A stretch of DNA of 64,000 nt from NCBI GenBank assembly GCA_034521835.1, contig JAXHMA010000008.1:62001-126000 (forward strand), given 5' to 3'. The translations under genes were made by a program, and so were the position numbers. Under the pieces are notes generated by a model. The model worked only from the letters and a program-made list of their open reading frames with translations. It was not told the origin of the DNA and ran no database searches. The stretch's first letter is position 1, and every line of letters begins with the position of its first letter. The stretch comes from JAMQKA01 sp034521835 (GTDB taxonomy: Bacteria; Bacteroidota; Rhodothermia; Balneolales; Balneolaceae). Shown here piece after piece: positions 9,970 through 20,620 of this stretch.

Positions 9970-10323
9970 ATGAAAAATTTTAGTATTAATCATCGACAAG
10001 TCGAATCATTCGATGTTCTAGAGCTCAGTGGTGAACTGGATGCACATACCGCCTCACAGCTCGAAGATTCTCTGCGAGAATTAATCGAGATAGATAAGTA
10101 TCACATCATAGTCAACTGCAGCGACCTTGACTATATAGCCAGTGCCGGCCTGGGCGTATTCATGGCCTATATAGAAGATGTGCGCAGCTTGGGGGGAGAT
10201 ATTAAGTTGACCAACATGAACTCTAAAGTATATAACGTTTTCGATCTGCTTGGCTTCCCTACCTTATATGATATTCTTGAGAATGAGGGGGAAGCGATTG
10301 AGAAATTTGAAAACGAACAATAA
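9970..10323 (+). CDS. STAS-domain anti-anti-sigma factor (RsbV/SpoIIAA type)
   Basis: Antagonist in a partner-switching module: unphosphorylated it binds the kinase/anti-sigma and frees the target. The 117-aa protein is a single STAS domain. It begins VESFDVLELSGELDAHTASQLED and carries the phospho-acceptor serine in CSDLDYIASAGLGVF (S of the D-x-x-Y-x-x-S-A-G-L motif). Next gene: RsbW-like ATPase 14 bases downstream, then the RsbU-like phosphatase, so the three form one operon. Confidence 0.88.
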   Translation: MKNFSINHRQVESFDVLELSGELDAHTASQLEDSLRELIEIDKYHIIVNCSDLDYIASAGLGVFMAYIEDVRSLGGDIKLTNMNSKVYNVFDLLGFPTLYDILENEGEAIEKFENEQ

Positions 10324-10337
10324 AATCTGCTGGACCA

Positions 10338-10759
10338 TTGCCGAAGCATAATAAACAACATACCATGACGGTTCAGGCTTCGACGGAGCACTTGGCAGAA
10401 GTACGCAATTTTGTAGCCAAACATGCCGCAGATTTTGGTTTTAAGAAGCAGGATGTCGCTGATATCCGTCTTGCTGTAGATGAGGCCTACACCAATATTA
10501 TTAAACATGCTTACAATCACGATGCCAGCAAATCGGTTGATATTAAACTGGAGTACAACAGTAATAAATTTTGGGTATCGCTGCTAGACAGCGGGCAGAC
10601 CTTTGATCCCTCTTCGTATACCGAGCCGGACGTGCGAGAAAAAATAAAGAAAAAAAAGCGCGGTGGTGTGGGCGTCTACCTAATCAAGAAATTGATGGAT
10701 GACGTAGAGATAGTAAAGAAGGTTCTTTCAATAAAATACGCATGAGTAAAAGTAAATAG
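10338..10759 (+). CDS. RsbW/SpoIIAB-type anti-sigma serine kinase (frameshift near 3' end)
   Basis: GHKL-fold ATPase that would phosphorylate the STAS protein and bind the downstream target. N-box VDEAYTNIIKHAYNHD (residues about 48-63), the Mg-binding DSGQTFDPS and the G2 region RGGVGVYLIKKLMDDV are visible. The frame slips near 10715; continuing in the other frame gives DSKEGSFNKIRMSKSK and a stop at 10759, which is the usual end of these proteins. The in-frame stop is at 10745. A start at the ATG of MTVQAST (10364) is possible and would match the family better than 10338. Confidence 0.85.
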
Positions 10760-10764
10760 ATACG

Positions 10765-12499
10765 TTGACCCCTTCATCTCCTCAAATGGACGACCGCCAC
10801 AGCCGTTTCGAGCTAAAAACCCTTCTCGAAACTTCACGCCTGCTTATTGAGTCGCACGATATGGATTTCGTGCTCAACAACCTGTTGCTCATCACTATGG
10901 GTAAGCTGCTTATCACAAAGGGCATGATTCTGATCTTTGAGCCGGGTGAAAAACGCTACGTGGTGAGTAAATCAAAGGGGAAAGGATGCCCCGAAGAGGG
11001 AAGTAAAATAACGTTTCCAAACCCAGAACAGGCTCAGCAGAAGTCGATTATCCAGCAGGAATTTGATGATATTGATCTGCCGGAAATCATTGAATCGGAA
11101 ACAAAATGCACGCTTTTCAACCTGCAAACCAGCAACCATCATCTGGGATTTCTCTGTTCGGGATCGAAGGGAACAAAGCGGCCGCTGACCGAGCGCGAAC
11201 TGGAGTTCGTTGAAAGCCTGTCGATCATATCATCGGTGGCAATTGCGAACTCCCGCATGTTTACCGAGCTGCGGAAGATTAATCGCATGCTCGATCGCAA
11301 GGTGTACGAACTCAACACCCTGTATTGACCTGAGCAAGGATTTTAATATGATGGTAGACCGTGATGAGATCGTACGTGTTTTTAAGTTTGCGATGCTCGG
11401 ACAAATGCTCATCCGCAAGTTCTTTTTTATTCTGGAACATGAGCAAGAGCGCTCCATGGTGGCATCCAGCGGTATCAAAGGAAAGCCAAAGCCAGAAGAG
11501 ATTGAGGAGCTTTTTGAGCTTGAAGATGACTTGGTTGAGGTAGATACGGAGCTGAAAGAGCAAATTCCCTTCCTTGGAGAGAACGAAATCAAAGCCGTGA
11601 TAGGGTTGCAGTTCCAGAGTGATAGAATAGCACTTGTGGGGGTTGGGGCCAGGGCCAATGGCGAAGGATACAGCACCTCAGACTACAACTTCTTGCGGTC
11701 ACTTGGCAATCTGGCGCTGCTTTCTATCCAAAAAACCATTCTGCTGGAGGAGCGCATTGAAAAAGAGCGCATGGAAGAGGAACTAAACATCGCCAAAAGC
11801 ATCCAGCGCGGCCTGTTGCCCGACCCTATTCCTGAAATTGATGGCATAGATCTGGCGGCCACAAATGTATCCTCCTACCAGGTAGGGGGCGATTATTTTG
11901 ACATTGCCAAAACTGCGGATGGAAACTACCTTTTTGCTATCGGGGATGTAACCGGCAAAGGGGTGCCCGCCGCGCTTCTGATGGCCAACCTGCAGTCGAT
12001 GTTGCATGTGCTGCTGCCGATAGATATAACCTTGGCCGATGCAACCAACCAGATCAACGATATAATTTATGAAAACACGCCGTCCGATAAATTTATCACC
12101 TTTTTCTGGGGAAAATTTTATCATGAGGATCGGACATTCCGTTTCGTAAATGCGGGTCATAATCCACCTATCTGGCTTAAAGCGGATTCTGAAGAGCCGG
12201 ATGAGCTGAAAGTGGGGGGGCTGATACTTGGTGCCATGTCCACGGTAACTTCTTACGAGGAGGAGCGTGTAACGCTGTCTTCCGGTGATATCCTAGTATT
12301 CTATACAGATGGTGTAACGGAAGCACAGAATCCCGAGCAGACAGAGGAATATGGGGAGGAACGACTGATCGAGTGCATCAAAAAGAACAGGGAGGCCTCA
12401 TCGCAAAAAATTCAAGATGCTATTATTGAAGATATCAGCAACTTCTCCGATGAGACCCAGTATGACGATATTACCCTGATCGTTATAAAGATGGATTAG
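10765..12499 (+). CDS. RsbU-like PP2C phosphatase with GAF domains (frameshifted)
   Basis: Sensor phosphatase that would dephosphorylate the STAS protein and switch the module on. About 578 aa when joined. Two GAF-like sensor regions (about 15-170 and 195-335) flank the break. A helical linker ERIEKERMEEELNIAKSIQRGLLP precedes the SpoIIE/PP2C domain, with metal-binding GGDYFDI, FAIGDVTGKGVPAALLMA, VNAGHNPP and YTDGVTEAQN, ending DDITLIVIKMD. The frame breaks at about 11323: TGTATTGACCTG has one T too many, and removing it gives NTLYDLSKDFN. It starts with TTG at 10765, five bases after the kinase, fitting an operon. Confidence 0.88.
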
Positions 12500-12555
12500 C
12501 GTATCGTTTTCTATGGCTAGATCCAGATTTGCATTTTAAGATTTGCCTGGCTCTG

Positions 12556-14107
12556 TCAGTTAAACATGCCAATCATGCCAAACTTTTTACTTTCCTCTTT
12601 ATGATCGGCCATAGCCAGAATGGTTTTATAGGTTCTATGGCGATTCATAATCTCTTTTACATAGCGTACAGTTTCAATACCCCGGCAGAAGCCAAACCGG
12701 GCATCTTTGTAGTACTTGCGCTGCATCAGTTTTAGCAGTGCATCTGAGACATTCTCCCACTTGTTGGGATTCCTGTTGTGATCTATGGCAAGTCGGCGCG
12801 CATCAGCCACATGGCCGGAACCGGCGTTGTATGTAGCCAGGGCAAACTGCCACTTGCTTGTGCTGTCCATGTAAGAATAATGATGCAAGTTCTCCTTAAT
12901 AATTCGCACACCTTCCCGCAGGTTTACCTCGGCATCATACAGAAGCTCTTCGTTCTGTATCTGCGAAAACTGGGGAAGAATCTGCATCAAACCGACCGCA
13001 CCGGCCCAACTCTTTGAATTGGGATTGAATTTGGTTTCCTGTGCGATAATGGAAGCAATCATCAACCAATCTACATTGGCGGAGTCGGCCACAGATTGAA
13101 TCAGATCGTCGTAGGGCGAAATAATACCTGAGCCCTCGATTTCTCTACGTGGCTTGAAATATTCTGCCACCGGCTGTCCCTGTCCCCCTTCGAAATAGCG
13201 CTTCCGCAGTACATTCAGGAAGGTAGATCGTTTGGGGTTTCCATCCTGTGCGCCAAACCGGAAATGCTTGTAGAGAAAGCGGTTCATGCGTGTTTCAAGA
13301 TCGGAGGCATTTTTGCGGATAGCCCAGGCAATAGTATCGCTTTGGGCGATGGTAGGTCCGGCTGCCAAACCATTCATGTAGGAATCCGTGGCTTGATACA
13401 GGTTGTCATCAGCCACCGTGGCCTGGTGTTGGTTTTGGCCAACCTGGAACAGCAGGGATTCGGTATCCATATCGCTGGAGGCCAGCCGTATGTTAAGATT
13501 ATATCCCTCGGCACGGAGCTCCTGGAGTCTGTTATAATACGAGCTATTACGGCGAACAGATATCGGAATTTGACGCTCCTCTAGTTCCTGGAGCGTTGTG
13601 GGATCTCAATGTCGTCAGAAAAATGATTTTCTGATCGACAATATTATAGGGACGAGTAAATTGAACGTATTCTTTACGCTCTCGCGTCGTAGTGTAGTTG
13701 GCCGCGATAAGATCTCCGGCTCCACTATTTAACAGGTCATACGGGTTTTCATCGGGCCCTACAATAACAACTTCGAGAGCCAAATCCTGTTCGTTGGCAA
13801 ATTGCCTTACCATTTCATACTCAAAGCCTCTTTCGATGCCCTGATGCAGAAAGTAAGTATTGGAGCTGTAGTTGGTGATCATTCGCAGCACGCCGCTGTC
13901 TTTGATAGTATCAAAATCGCGGCTTACCGGTTCTTTGACCGATACATTGAGTCCTTGGTCAACATTCTTCTCAACAGTACTGTCGCTTTCCTGATCCTGC
14001 TTTAAGCAACTGGAGACTGTCATGCCAACAGCAACTAATGCAGGAAGAAGGACATAGCGGGAAAATTGATGAGGAGTTTGTTTCATTAATTTAGTATTCG
14101 TTAACAA
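12556..14107 (-). CDS. mltF: MltF-like lytic transglycosylase lipoprotein (frameshifted)
   Basis: Peptidoglycan lytic transglycosylase with an N-terminal solute-binding domain, as in MltF. The signal and lipobox (VSSC) are at residues 30-33. A family-3 solute-binding region follows (SGVLRMITNYSSNTYFL, GAGDLIAANYTTTRERKEY). After a break at about 13590-13610 the second lobe continues, then the SLT domain with the catalytic glutamate in IIAQETKFNPNSKS, AVGLMQILP and LATYNAGSGHVADA. Joined length is about 515 aa, normal for MltF. It faces the RsbU gene tail to tail. Confidence 0.85.
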
Positions 14108-14521
14108 TAACTAAACCTTATAAACATCAAGCGTTCCACATGCATACTGCCTGTTGCCTTCAGGTTCAAATGAGATGCTCTCATTTTTTATTACAGTCAC
14201 GTAAGATACTGATTTTTTACCAGATGCAACATATACCGTTACATTCTAATGTTTATTAATCATGGGCTAAACTCTTGATAAATCAGGTATTTATCACTGT
14301 AAAAGGGGATATTGCTTGATGCTGATTTCACCTCCTTTATACATATCCAGGAAATAGTTCTCGTTTTGAGTGTATTTGTGCTAAAATGTTCTAAAATTGA
14401 GGAATGTTGGATACGGATGGATAATATTGTCATACCTTAGGATATACAGGAAAAGGGAAGGCAGAATACACTACTAAATTTAATGATGCCCAGATAGATA
14501 GTGAGACCGGATATAAAATGC
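14108..14521. other. Intergenic region, about 410 bp
   Basis: Upstream of the MltF-like gene and downstream of the DMT exporter (both minus strand). No ORF or strong hairpin was found; it presumably holds the promoter of the transglycosylase. Confidence 0.3.
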
Positions 14522-15408
14522 TTAATTTCGGGCTTTTCGCTTCCAGGTAAGGCCCACTCCGATGATGATTACCAACATCGATAAAAAGGAAGTAGCGGGC
14601 GGTAATTCATTGAAAAAAAGATAAGCCAGAAAGGTGGCAAAAATTGGCTCAGTAAGAATAAGTGTTGATATAAGGGTAGGTGAAATAAACTTGACGGCAT
14701 AGTTCATGGAACCGTGGCCTAGAATTTGGGGAAAAACGGCCATGCCGGTTGCAGAAGCGGCCCCGATCAGGCTGATCTCCAGCAGGTTGTTACCCAGCAG
14801 CATAGCCGTAGCCACGCAGGTAAATCCCGCAAAAAGTAGACAGGAAAAACGTAATCGATCCATTCCCGTTTCTGGCGGATTTTTTGACCGATTAAGATGT
14901 AAACCACAAAGATTGCTGCGGCGCTGACGGCCAAAAAATTACCAAAGAGCGGGTCACTGAAATCCTGCTCAATCTGGCTGTCTGAAATTCCAAGCAGAAC
15001 CGACCCGGCAAAGGCAAGACCTACTCCAATCCATGTGGTCAAGGCAAAGGTGCGTCCAAGCCAGAGGCGCTCTATAAGTATAAGTATGATAGGATGAATG
15101 GTTACCAGCACAGACGCCGAAGCCACCGATGTGTAATAAAGCGATGAGATCCAGCATATAAAGTGGACTCCCAGGCAGAGTCCCGCAAGAATGGTAAGTG
15201 CTTTTTCTTTTGTCGATGTGGAGAGTTTTCCCTTCTTCATCCACCAATAAGGAACCAGCAAAAGACTGGCGATAACCGTGCGGTAAGCAGCCAGCACCAA
15301 AGGAGGTGTTTCGGGAGTAAAGCGAACAAAAATGGGGCTGAATCCAAAAGCCACCAAGCCGGCGCCGAGTATGGTAAAGACCTTCAGACGCGGGTATGAA
15401 TCTGACAT
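14522..15408 (-). CDS. DMT/EamA-family transporter (frameshifted)
   Basis: Ten-helix inner-membrane exporter of the drug/metabolite superfamily. The N-terminal EamA repeat contains FSPIFVRFTPETPPLVLAAYR and the second repeat ends TEPIFATFLAYLFFNELP, the usual motif. The two pieces (14767-15408 and 14522-14863) overlap; the frame changes at about 14850 inside helix 6-7. Joined length is about 295 aa. The substrate cannot be read from sequence. It is followed 30 bases away on the same strand by the DUF4293 gene upstream of it. Confidence 0.8.
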
Positions 15409-15435
15409 AAATTGAGGATAATTTTGGTTAGCTGG

Positions 15436-15843
15436 CTACCGGATGCGGTCCATGGAGCGGACAAGCTCTTCATCACTTCTGATATTTCGAACGGCTAATA
15501 CCTGTGCGATGAGTGCTAACAGCAGGAATCCGACACCCAAGAGTTCATCCCACAAAAACACGCCAAAGCCGCCAAGCGAAAAAACGATGCCGACGCCCCA
15601 TCCAAAGGCCCCCACCTGTACCAGCATGGTTCTTTTAACCCATGATATTTGATTTGGTCGATTCTGATACAGGAAAATGCATCCGAGCGAAGCCAGCCCC
15701 GCAACGGTGAGCAGAATGGCAAACCCGATGCCAATCCATTGCTGCGGATCGTTCATGGCGTGGGAGTAGAGTGGCGTAAAAAATACAGCCAGGTTAAAAA
15801 TAAATGCCAGTGCTAAATAAACAGTTTGTATGCGTTGAATCAC
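15436..15843 (-). CDS. DUF4293-family membrane protein, 135 aa
   Basis: Four-helix membrane protein found almost only in Bacteroidota and relatives. The start MIQRIQTVYLALA and the C-terminal VRSMDRIR are hallmarks of DUF4293. Hydrophobic segments are at about 8-27, 36-58, 70-93 and 96-117. The function is unknown. It may be co-transcribed with the DMT transporter just downstream. Confidence 0.8.
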   Translation of the reverse strand: MIQRIQTVYLALAFIFNLAVFFTPLYSHAMNDPQQWIGIGFAILLTVAGLASLGCIFLYQNRPNQISWVKRTMLVQVGAFGWGVGIVFSLGGFGVFLWDELLGVGFLLLALIAQVLAVRNIRSDEELVRSMDRIR

Positions 15844-15909
15844 GAGTCAATATTGTTTGTCCAAATTTTCAGGATGCTAAGATACAATTTCTTTTGCAGT
15901 AGCTCATAC

Positions 15910-15948
15910 AAAAAAAGATGCAGCCTGTCAGGTGACAGACTGCATCCA
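15910..15948 (-). terminator. Terminator of the RND efflux operon
   Basis: GATGCAGCCTGTCA / TGACAGACTGCATC form a 14-bp stem with one mismatch. On the minus strand it is followed by a run of seven T, 33 bases after the pump stop codon. Confidence 0.85.
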
Positions 15949-15980
15949 GGGGGAGGGGTTGTATTGGGATAAATGAGTTG

Positions 15981-18900
15981 TTAACCAGCTTCTAGTGCCT
16001 CGGTTTTTTCCTGTTCCTCCTGCCGTTTTTGACCGTTTCCGAATTCCGTATCGGTAAGAAGGTTCGGGTTGGCCGTGTCGAAGAAGAAGCGGTTTACGTT
16101 GCGGCGGCCGTTTTCGAACATATAATAGAGCACCGGAACAAGAATCAGGGTCAATGCTGTGGCAAAGATCAATCCAACGATTACGGCAATGGCCATAGGG
16201 GCCCACCATGCAGCCTGGGGCCACCCCAGTAGAGGTATTCACCAAGGTTGGTGAAGAACAGCGCCGGGTTGTTGACCAGAGTAATGAAGTCTAGGTTGAA
16301 ACCAATAGCTAGCGGCACAAGTCCCAACGTAGTGGTGATAGCCGTAAGAACTACCGGGCGAAAACGAACTTTGCCACCCTCTACCAATGCATCGAACAGC
16401 CCCAGCTTGTCTCGAGTGCGCAGGATATCGATGTAGTCGATCAGTACAATAGCGTTGTTCACAACCACACCAGCAAGCGAAATAATACCGATACCGGTCA
16501 TTACAATTACAAACGGCATCTGGAAGATGACCAGCCCAAGTACAACCCCGGAGGTGGACATCAGCACGGAGGTCATTACAATAAACGGTTTAAACAGGGA
16601 GTTAAACTGCGATATCAGGATGAAAGTAATCAGGAACAGGGCGACAAGGAATGCCATTGAGAGAAAGTCGACAGCCTCTTGTTGGTCTTCCTGTTGGCCG
16701 GTCCAGCTGTAGTCATATCCTGAGGGGACTTCATTCTGCAGATACTGGTCTACCACCTGCTGTACTTCCGCTAGCACGGCGTTAGCGTTATAACTGGATC
16801 GTACATCTGCCATTACGGTTATCATCCGCTCCTGGTCTTTGTGCTTGATGCCGCCGAGTCCTTCGGTAACTTCCCACGTAGCGACACTGGAAAGCGGAAT
16901 TTGCCGACCTTCTTCAACCACCGTCAGATCCTGGAGCGTACTCATGTCCTGCCGATAACGTTCGTCCAAACGCACAGTAATATCATATTCATCCTTTCCA
17001 TCACGATACTGTGATGCTTCCACTCCGTTAATGGCTTGTCGTATCGTATTTCCAATTATCTGGGTAGAAAGTCCATAAACGGACGCTTTTTCACGATCGA
17101 CATTGATGCGCACTTCGGGTCGAGCTTCTGGCAGGTCTGATTCGAGTCCATCAAGCTTGCTATAGACAGGATCGTTCTCGATGATGCGAAGGATGTCGTT
17201 CGACAAGCGTTCAAGTGTAGCCATATCCTTCCCGGATATTTCCAGGTTGATCGGCGGTCCAGACGGCGGACCCTGCTGCTCTTCTTCTACTGTAACATTT
17301 GCACCCGCCACACCTTCCAGAAAAGTTGCTTCGGGCATACTCAATAGCATTAAAGGCATTGCCTTCCTGGCGCTGGTAGTCAGTAAAGTTCAGAACAATG
17401 GTACCACGATGCGAGGAGTTCCCACCTGTGCTTATGGGACCGGAAGTAATGGCAGATCCCGAGGTGCTCAGTACGGTCTCTATATCTTGATTATTCGGGA
17501 TGTTGGGTACTTTGCGCTCCAACTCATCAACAATTGATTTTGTGAATTCCACATTGGTACCCACTGGTGTTTCTACCTGCACGTAGGCTCGCTGAGGCGG
17601 AATGTCTTCAGGGAAATATTCAACGCCGCTGTTAAACATTCCAAAAATCATGAAGCTGGAAATAAGAACTACGAATGAAATCAGGATGACGCTCCAGCCG
17701 TGATTAAGCGACCAGCGCAGTGTGTGTTCATAACGCTCAAGGGCCATACCCAGCTCCTCGCTTTTGCCACCACGCGCCGATCGGATTAAGTACATACCGG
17801 TTGGTAAGCCAGAGTACGGCACTGAGGGCAATCAGCATGGTCCAGGTTAGCGTATTGTTGAGCACCGCACCGATTAAAAACAGCCCAAATATGACGCTGA
17901 GTGTTATTTTACCCTTGCGCGTCATCTGAGGACGATCGCTATTTTCAGCCTGATCTAGTGTCATATAGAGCCCGCAGATTACGGGATTTATGACCAACGC
18001 CACAAACAGGGAGCTGGAGAGCGTAATGATCAGGGTAATCGGCAGATAAGACATAAATTCACCCGTTACGCCGGGCCAGAAAATAAGCGGCAGGAACGCG
18101 GCCAGGGTGGTCATCGTACCAGAGATAATCGGCAGGGCTACCTCACCGGTTCCCTTTTTAGCGGCCTGGATGTTATCATAGCCTTCCTCAAGGTAGCGGT
18201 AGATATTTTCAACGACCACGATGGCGTTATCCACCAGCATGCCGAGGGCCAGGATCAGCGAAAACAACACAATCATGTTCATGGTGATACCCACCATACT
18301 CATCACAATAAAGGATACAAACATAGACAGCGGAATGGCGATGCCCACAAATGAGGCGTTACGTACGCCCAGGAAGAAAAGCAGCACGCCAATTACAAGC
18401 AGCAGTCCGGCGATAATATTATTCTCCAGGCTGCTCACCATCATATTGATATTCTCGCTCTGATCCGAGGTGATCTCAAAATTGGTAGTTGGCGGAAGGG
18501 TAGGTAGTTCTTCATCGAGAATGCTCTTAACATTCTCCGCGGTTTCCAGAATGTTGGTACCACTGCGTTTTACGATGGAGAGGCTGATGACCGGGTCGTT
18601 ATCCAGCTCGGCGTAGGTTTCACGATCTTTGAACCCAAACTGCACGTCAGCAACATCACGTATATAGATCGGTTTGTCATCGGGGGCATCGATAACGATA
18701 TCCTCGATGGGCTGAACCGTGTCATATTCGCCGGGTACCCGCAGCAGGAATTTTTTGTGGCCTACATCAATATTACCACCGGGCACTGTCACATTCTCCT
18801 GTTGGATGGAAGCGATGATATCGCCAAAGGTTAACCCGTAATATTTCAGTTTGGGCAGATCCACCGAAACCTTAACCTCGCGTTCGAGCCCGCCGGCCAG

Positions 18901-19490
18901 GTTTACCTCCAAAATGGAAGGTACCGATTCCAGGCGATCCTGCAGGTTCTCAGCCACTTCCTTCAGTTGCACCAATCCATACTGACCGGAAACATTGACC
19001 TGCATAATCGGGAATTCAGAGGCGTTAATTTCCTGGATGATTGGATCCTCAGCATCTTGTGGCAGTTCAGGCTTTGCCAGATCCACTTTTTCGCGCACCT
19101 TCTGCAGAGCATCTTCAATGACGACATCGGTATCAAACTCAAGGTTGATATTGGAATATCCCTCGGCCGAGGTGGAGGTCATCTCTTTAACATCCGAGAT
19201 GCCGCCCAGTTCATCTTCAAGGGGGCGGGTGATCAAGCTTTCCATATCCTCGGGAGACACCCGGGATACGTTGTAATCACCATAATATTAGGTATAGTGA
19301 TATCCGGTGCGGACTCTTTGGGAATAGCCAGGTACGACTGTATACCAAATAGGGCCACCAGTACAATAATGACCAGCACGCTGATGCGGTTGTCAATGGA
19401 AAATGAGCTTAGCCCAAACTCTTTTCTGTTCTCCACCGGCTGCTGGCCGTCTGAGGATACAAGGCCATTTTGTTGGTTATTGTCACTCAT
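15981..19490 (-). CDS. RND efflux pump, HAE1/AcrB type (several frameshifts)
   Basis: Proton-driven tripartite efflux pump of the inner membrane, about 1170 aa. The pieces are 19490-19255, 19260-17750, 17831-17340, 17359-16190 and 16196-15981, each overlapping the next in another frame. Visible family marks: first helix ISVLVIIVLVALFGIQSYLAIPKESAPDI (residues 34 on, read in part), porter-domain PEDMESLITRPLEDEL, helix-4 motif LGMLVDNAIVVVENIYR with the paired aspartate region, and in the second half the matching GIISLAGVVVNNAIVLIDY. The second-half porter reads EGLGGIKHKDQERMITV. It follows the adaptor gene by 15 bases and belongs to the tolC-adaptor-pump operon under the TetR gene. The substrate is unknown. 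Four indels in one gene are more than old decay would leave without extra stops. Confidence 0.87.
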
Positions 19491-19505
19491 GGGTTAATTC
19501 CGTTA

Positions 19506-20596
19506 TTAATTTCGTTGTGCAAATTCTGCGTTACTTGTGTTACCCACCACGTTTATGCGCATGCTGTCTTGTAGGAAGGATGATCCAACCGTAATCAACT
19601 CATCACCGGGTGTCAATCCTTGCTGAATGATCACATTATTCTGAAACGAGGGGCCCATCTTTACAATTTTTTCGCTTGCAATCCTTTCGCCAGCACTGTT
19701 TTCAGAGACGGTGTACACAACCATCTGCTGGTTTTTTTGGTAGACATATTCCTCACCAATCACCACCGCGTTGTCCTGTTCATAGGTTTTCAGGCGGACG
19801 TTGGCGATCATATCCACCTTGTAATTTGCGGTATTTCGTGGCAATATCATCTCTACCCGAAACGTGCGGGCCTGCTGGTCGATACTCTGCGCTACATAAT
19901 TGATGGAAAGATCAAGCGTATCGCTGTCCTGGAAATCAAACCAAACCTGCGCCTGATCTCCGGTTTGTATCACATCGGAATAGCGTGAAGGGACTCCCGC
20001 TATAATTTTAAGATTATCGGCCCCGATCAGGCGGACTAGCGGTGTTCCGGGACTGGTCAATTCTCCCACTTCCATCAGGCGATCCTCGAGAATAGCATCA
20101 AATGGCGCGTTGACAGTCGTATTTTCCAGGTCTACCTTGATCGACTCTAGGGCGGATTGACTTTGACGGTATGAAGCCCTTGCATTGATAATATCGATCT
20201 CAGAACCGATGCTATCCTGGTCAAACACGCGCTTCAGGCGTTCATACTGCTCTTTGGCCTGCTCGGTCTGGGCTTCCAGGCGGGCTTTTCCTGCATTAAT
20301 TTTTCGTCATCAATCTTCAGGATTGGTTCGCCTTTTTGAACGCGCTTGCCCTTTTCTGTAAAATATTCTTCTATGCGCCCACTTACTTCAGAAGAGATGC
20401 GAACGTCGTTAGCTGATTCTACCGTGCCGACCAATCGCAGGTAACGTTGAAACAGCTGTGGCTCAATCATGGTCGTTTCTACATTTACCGTTTTGACCAA
20501 TTCTTCCTGCTCGGCAGCCTGTTGTTCTTCTGAGCAGGCAGTAATGAGGCCCGCCAAGAAAAAGACTAACAATATATTTATGGTTAACTTATTCAT
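19506..20596 (-). CDS. RND periplasmic adaptor (membrane fusion protein, frameshifted)
   Basis: Links the pump to the outer-membrane channel. The signal/lipobox is FLAGLITAC (residues 14-22). The lipoyl half-motif VESANDVRISSEVSGRI and RVQKGEPILKIDDEKL lead into a coiled-coil hairpin (DIINARASYRQSQSALESIK). The second lipoyl half is VNAPFDAILEDRLMEVGE, then the beta-barrel and membrane-proximal domains. The frame breaks at about 20295-20305 within the first hairpin helix. Joined length is about 363 aa. Gap to tolC: 24 bases. Confidence 0.87.
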
Positions 20597-20620
20597 GTTA
20601 TTAAGGTGGTTGCTTTAGTT

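Noticed and set aside
9763..9999. 78-codon minus-strand ORF across the orphan terminator
   Set aside because: It overlaps the strong hairpin and the start of the STAS gene; composition is not protein-like.
10765..12499. Programmed frameshifting as the general cause of split genes
   Set aside because: Breaks occur at unrelated short runs, in both directions, with no slippery site plus stem-loop, and in unrelated gene families. Only the IS3 orfA/orfB site (63782) has the expected AAAAAAG.
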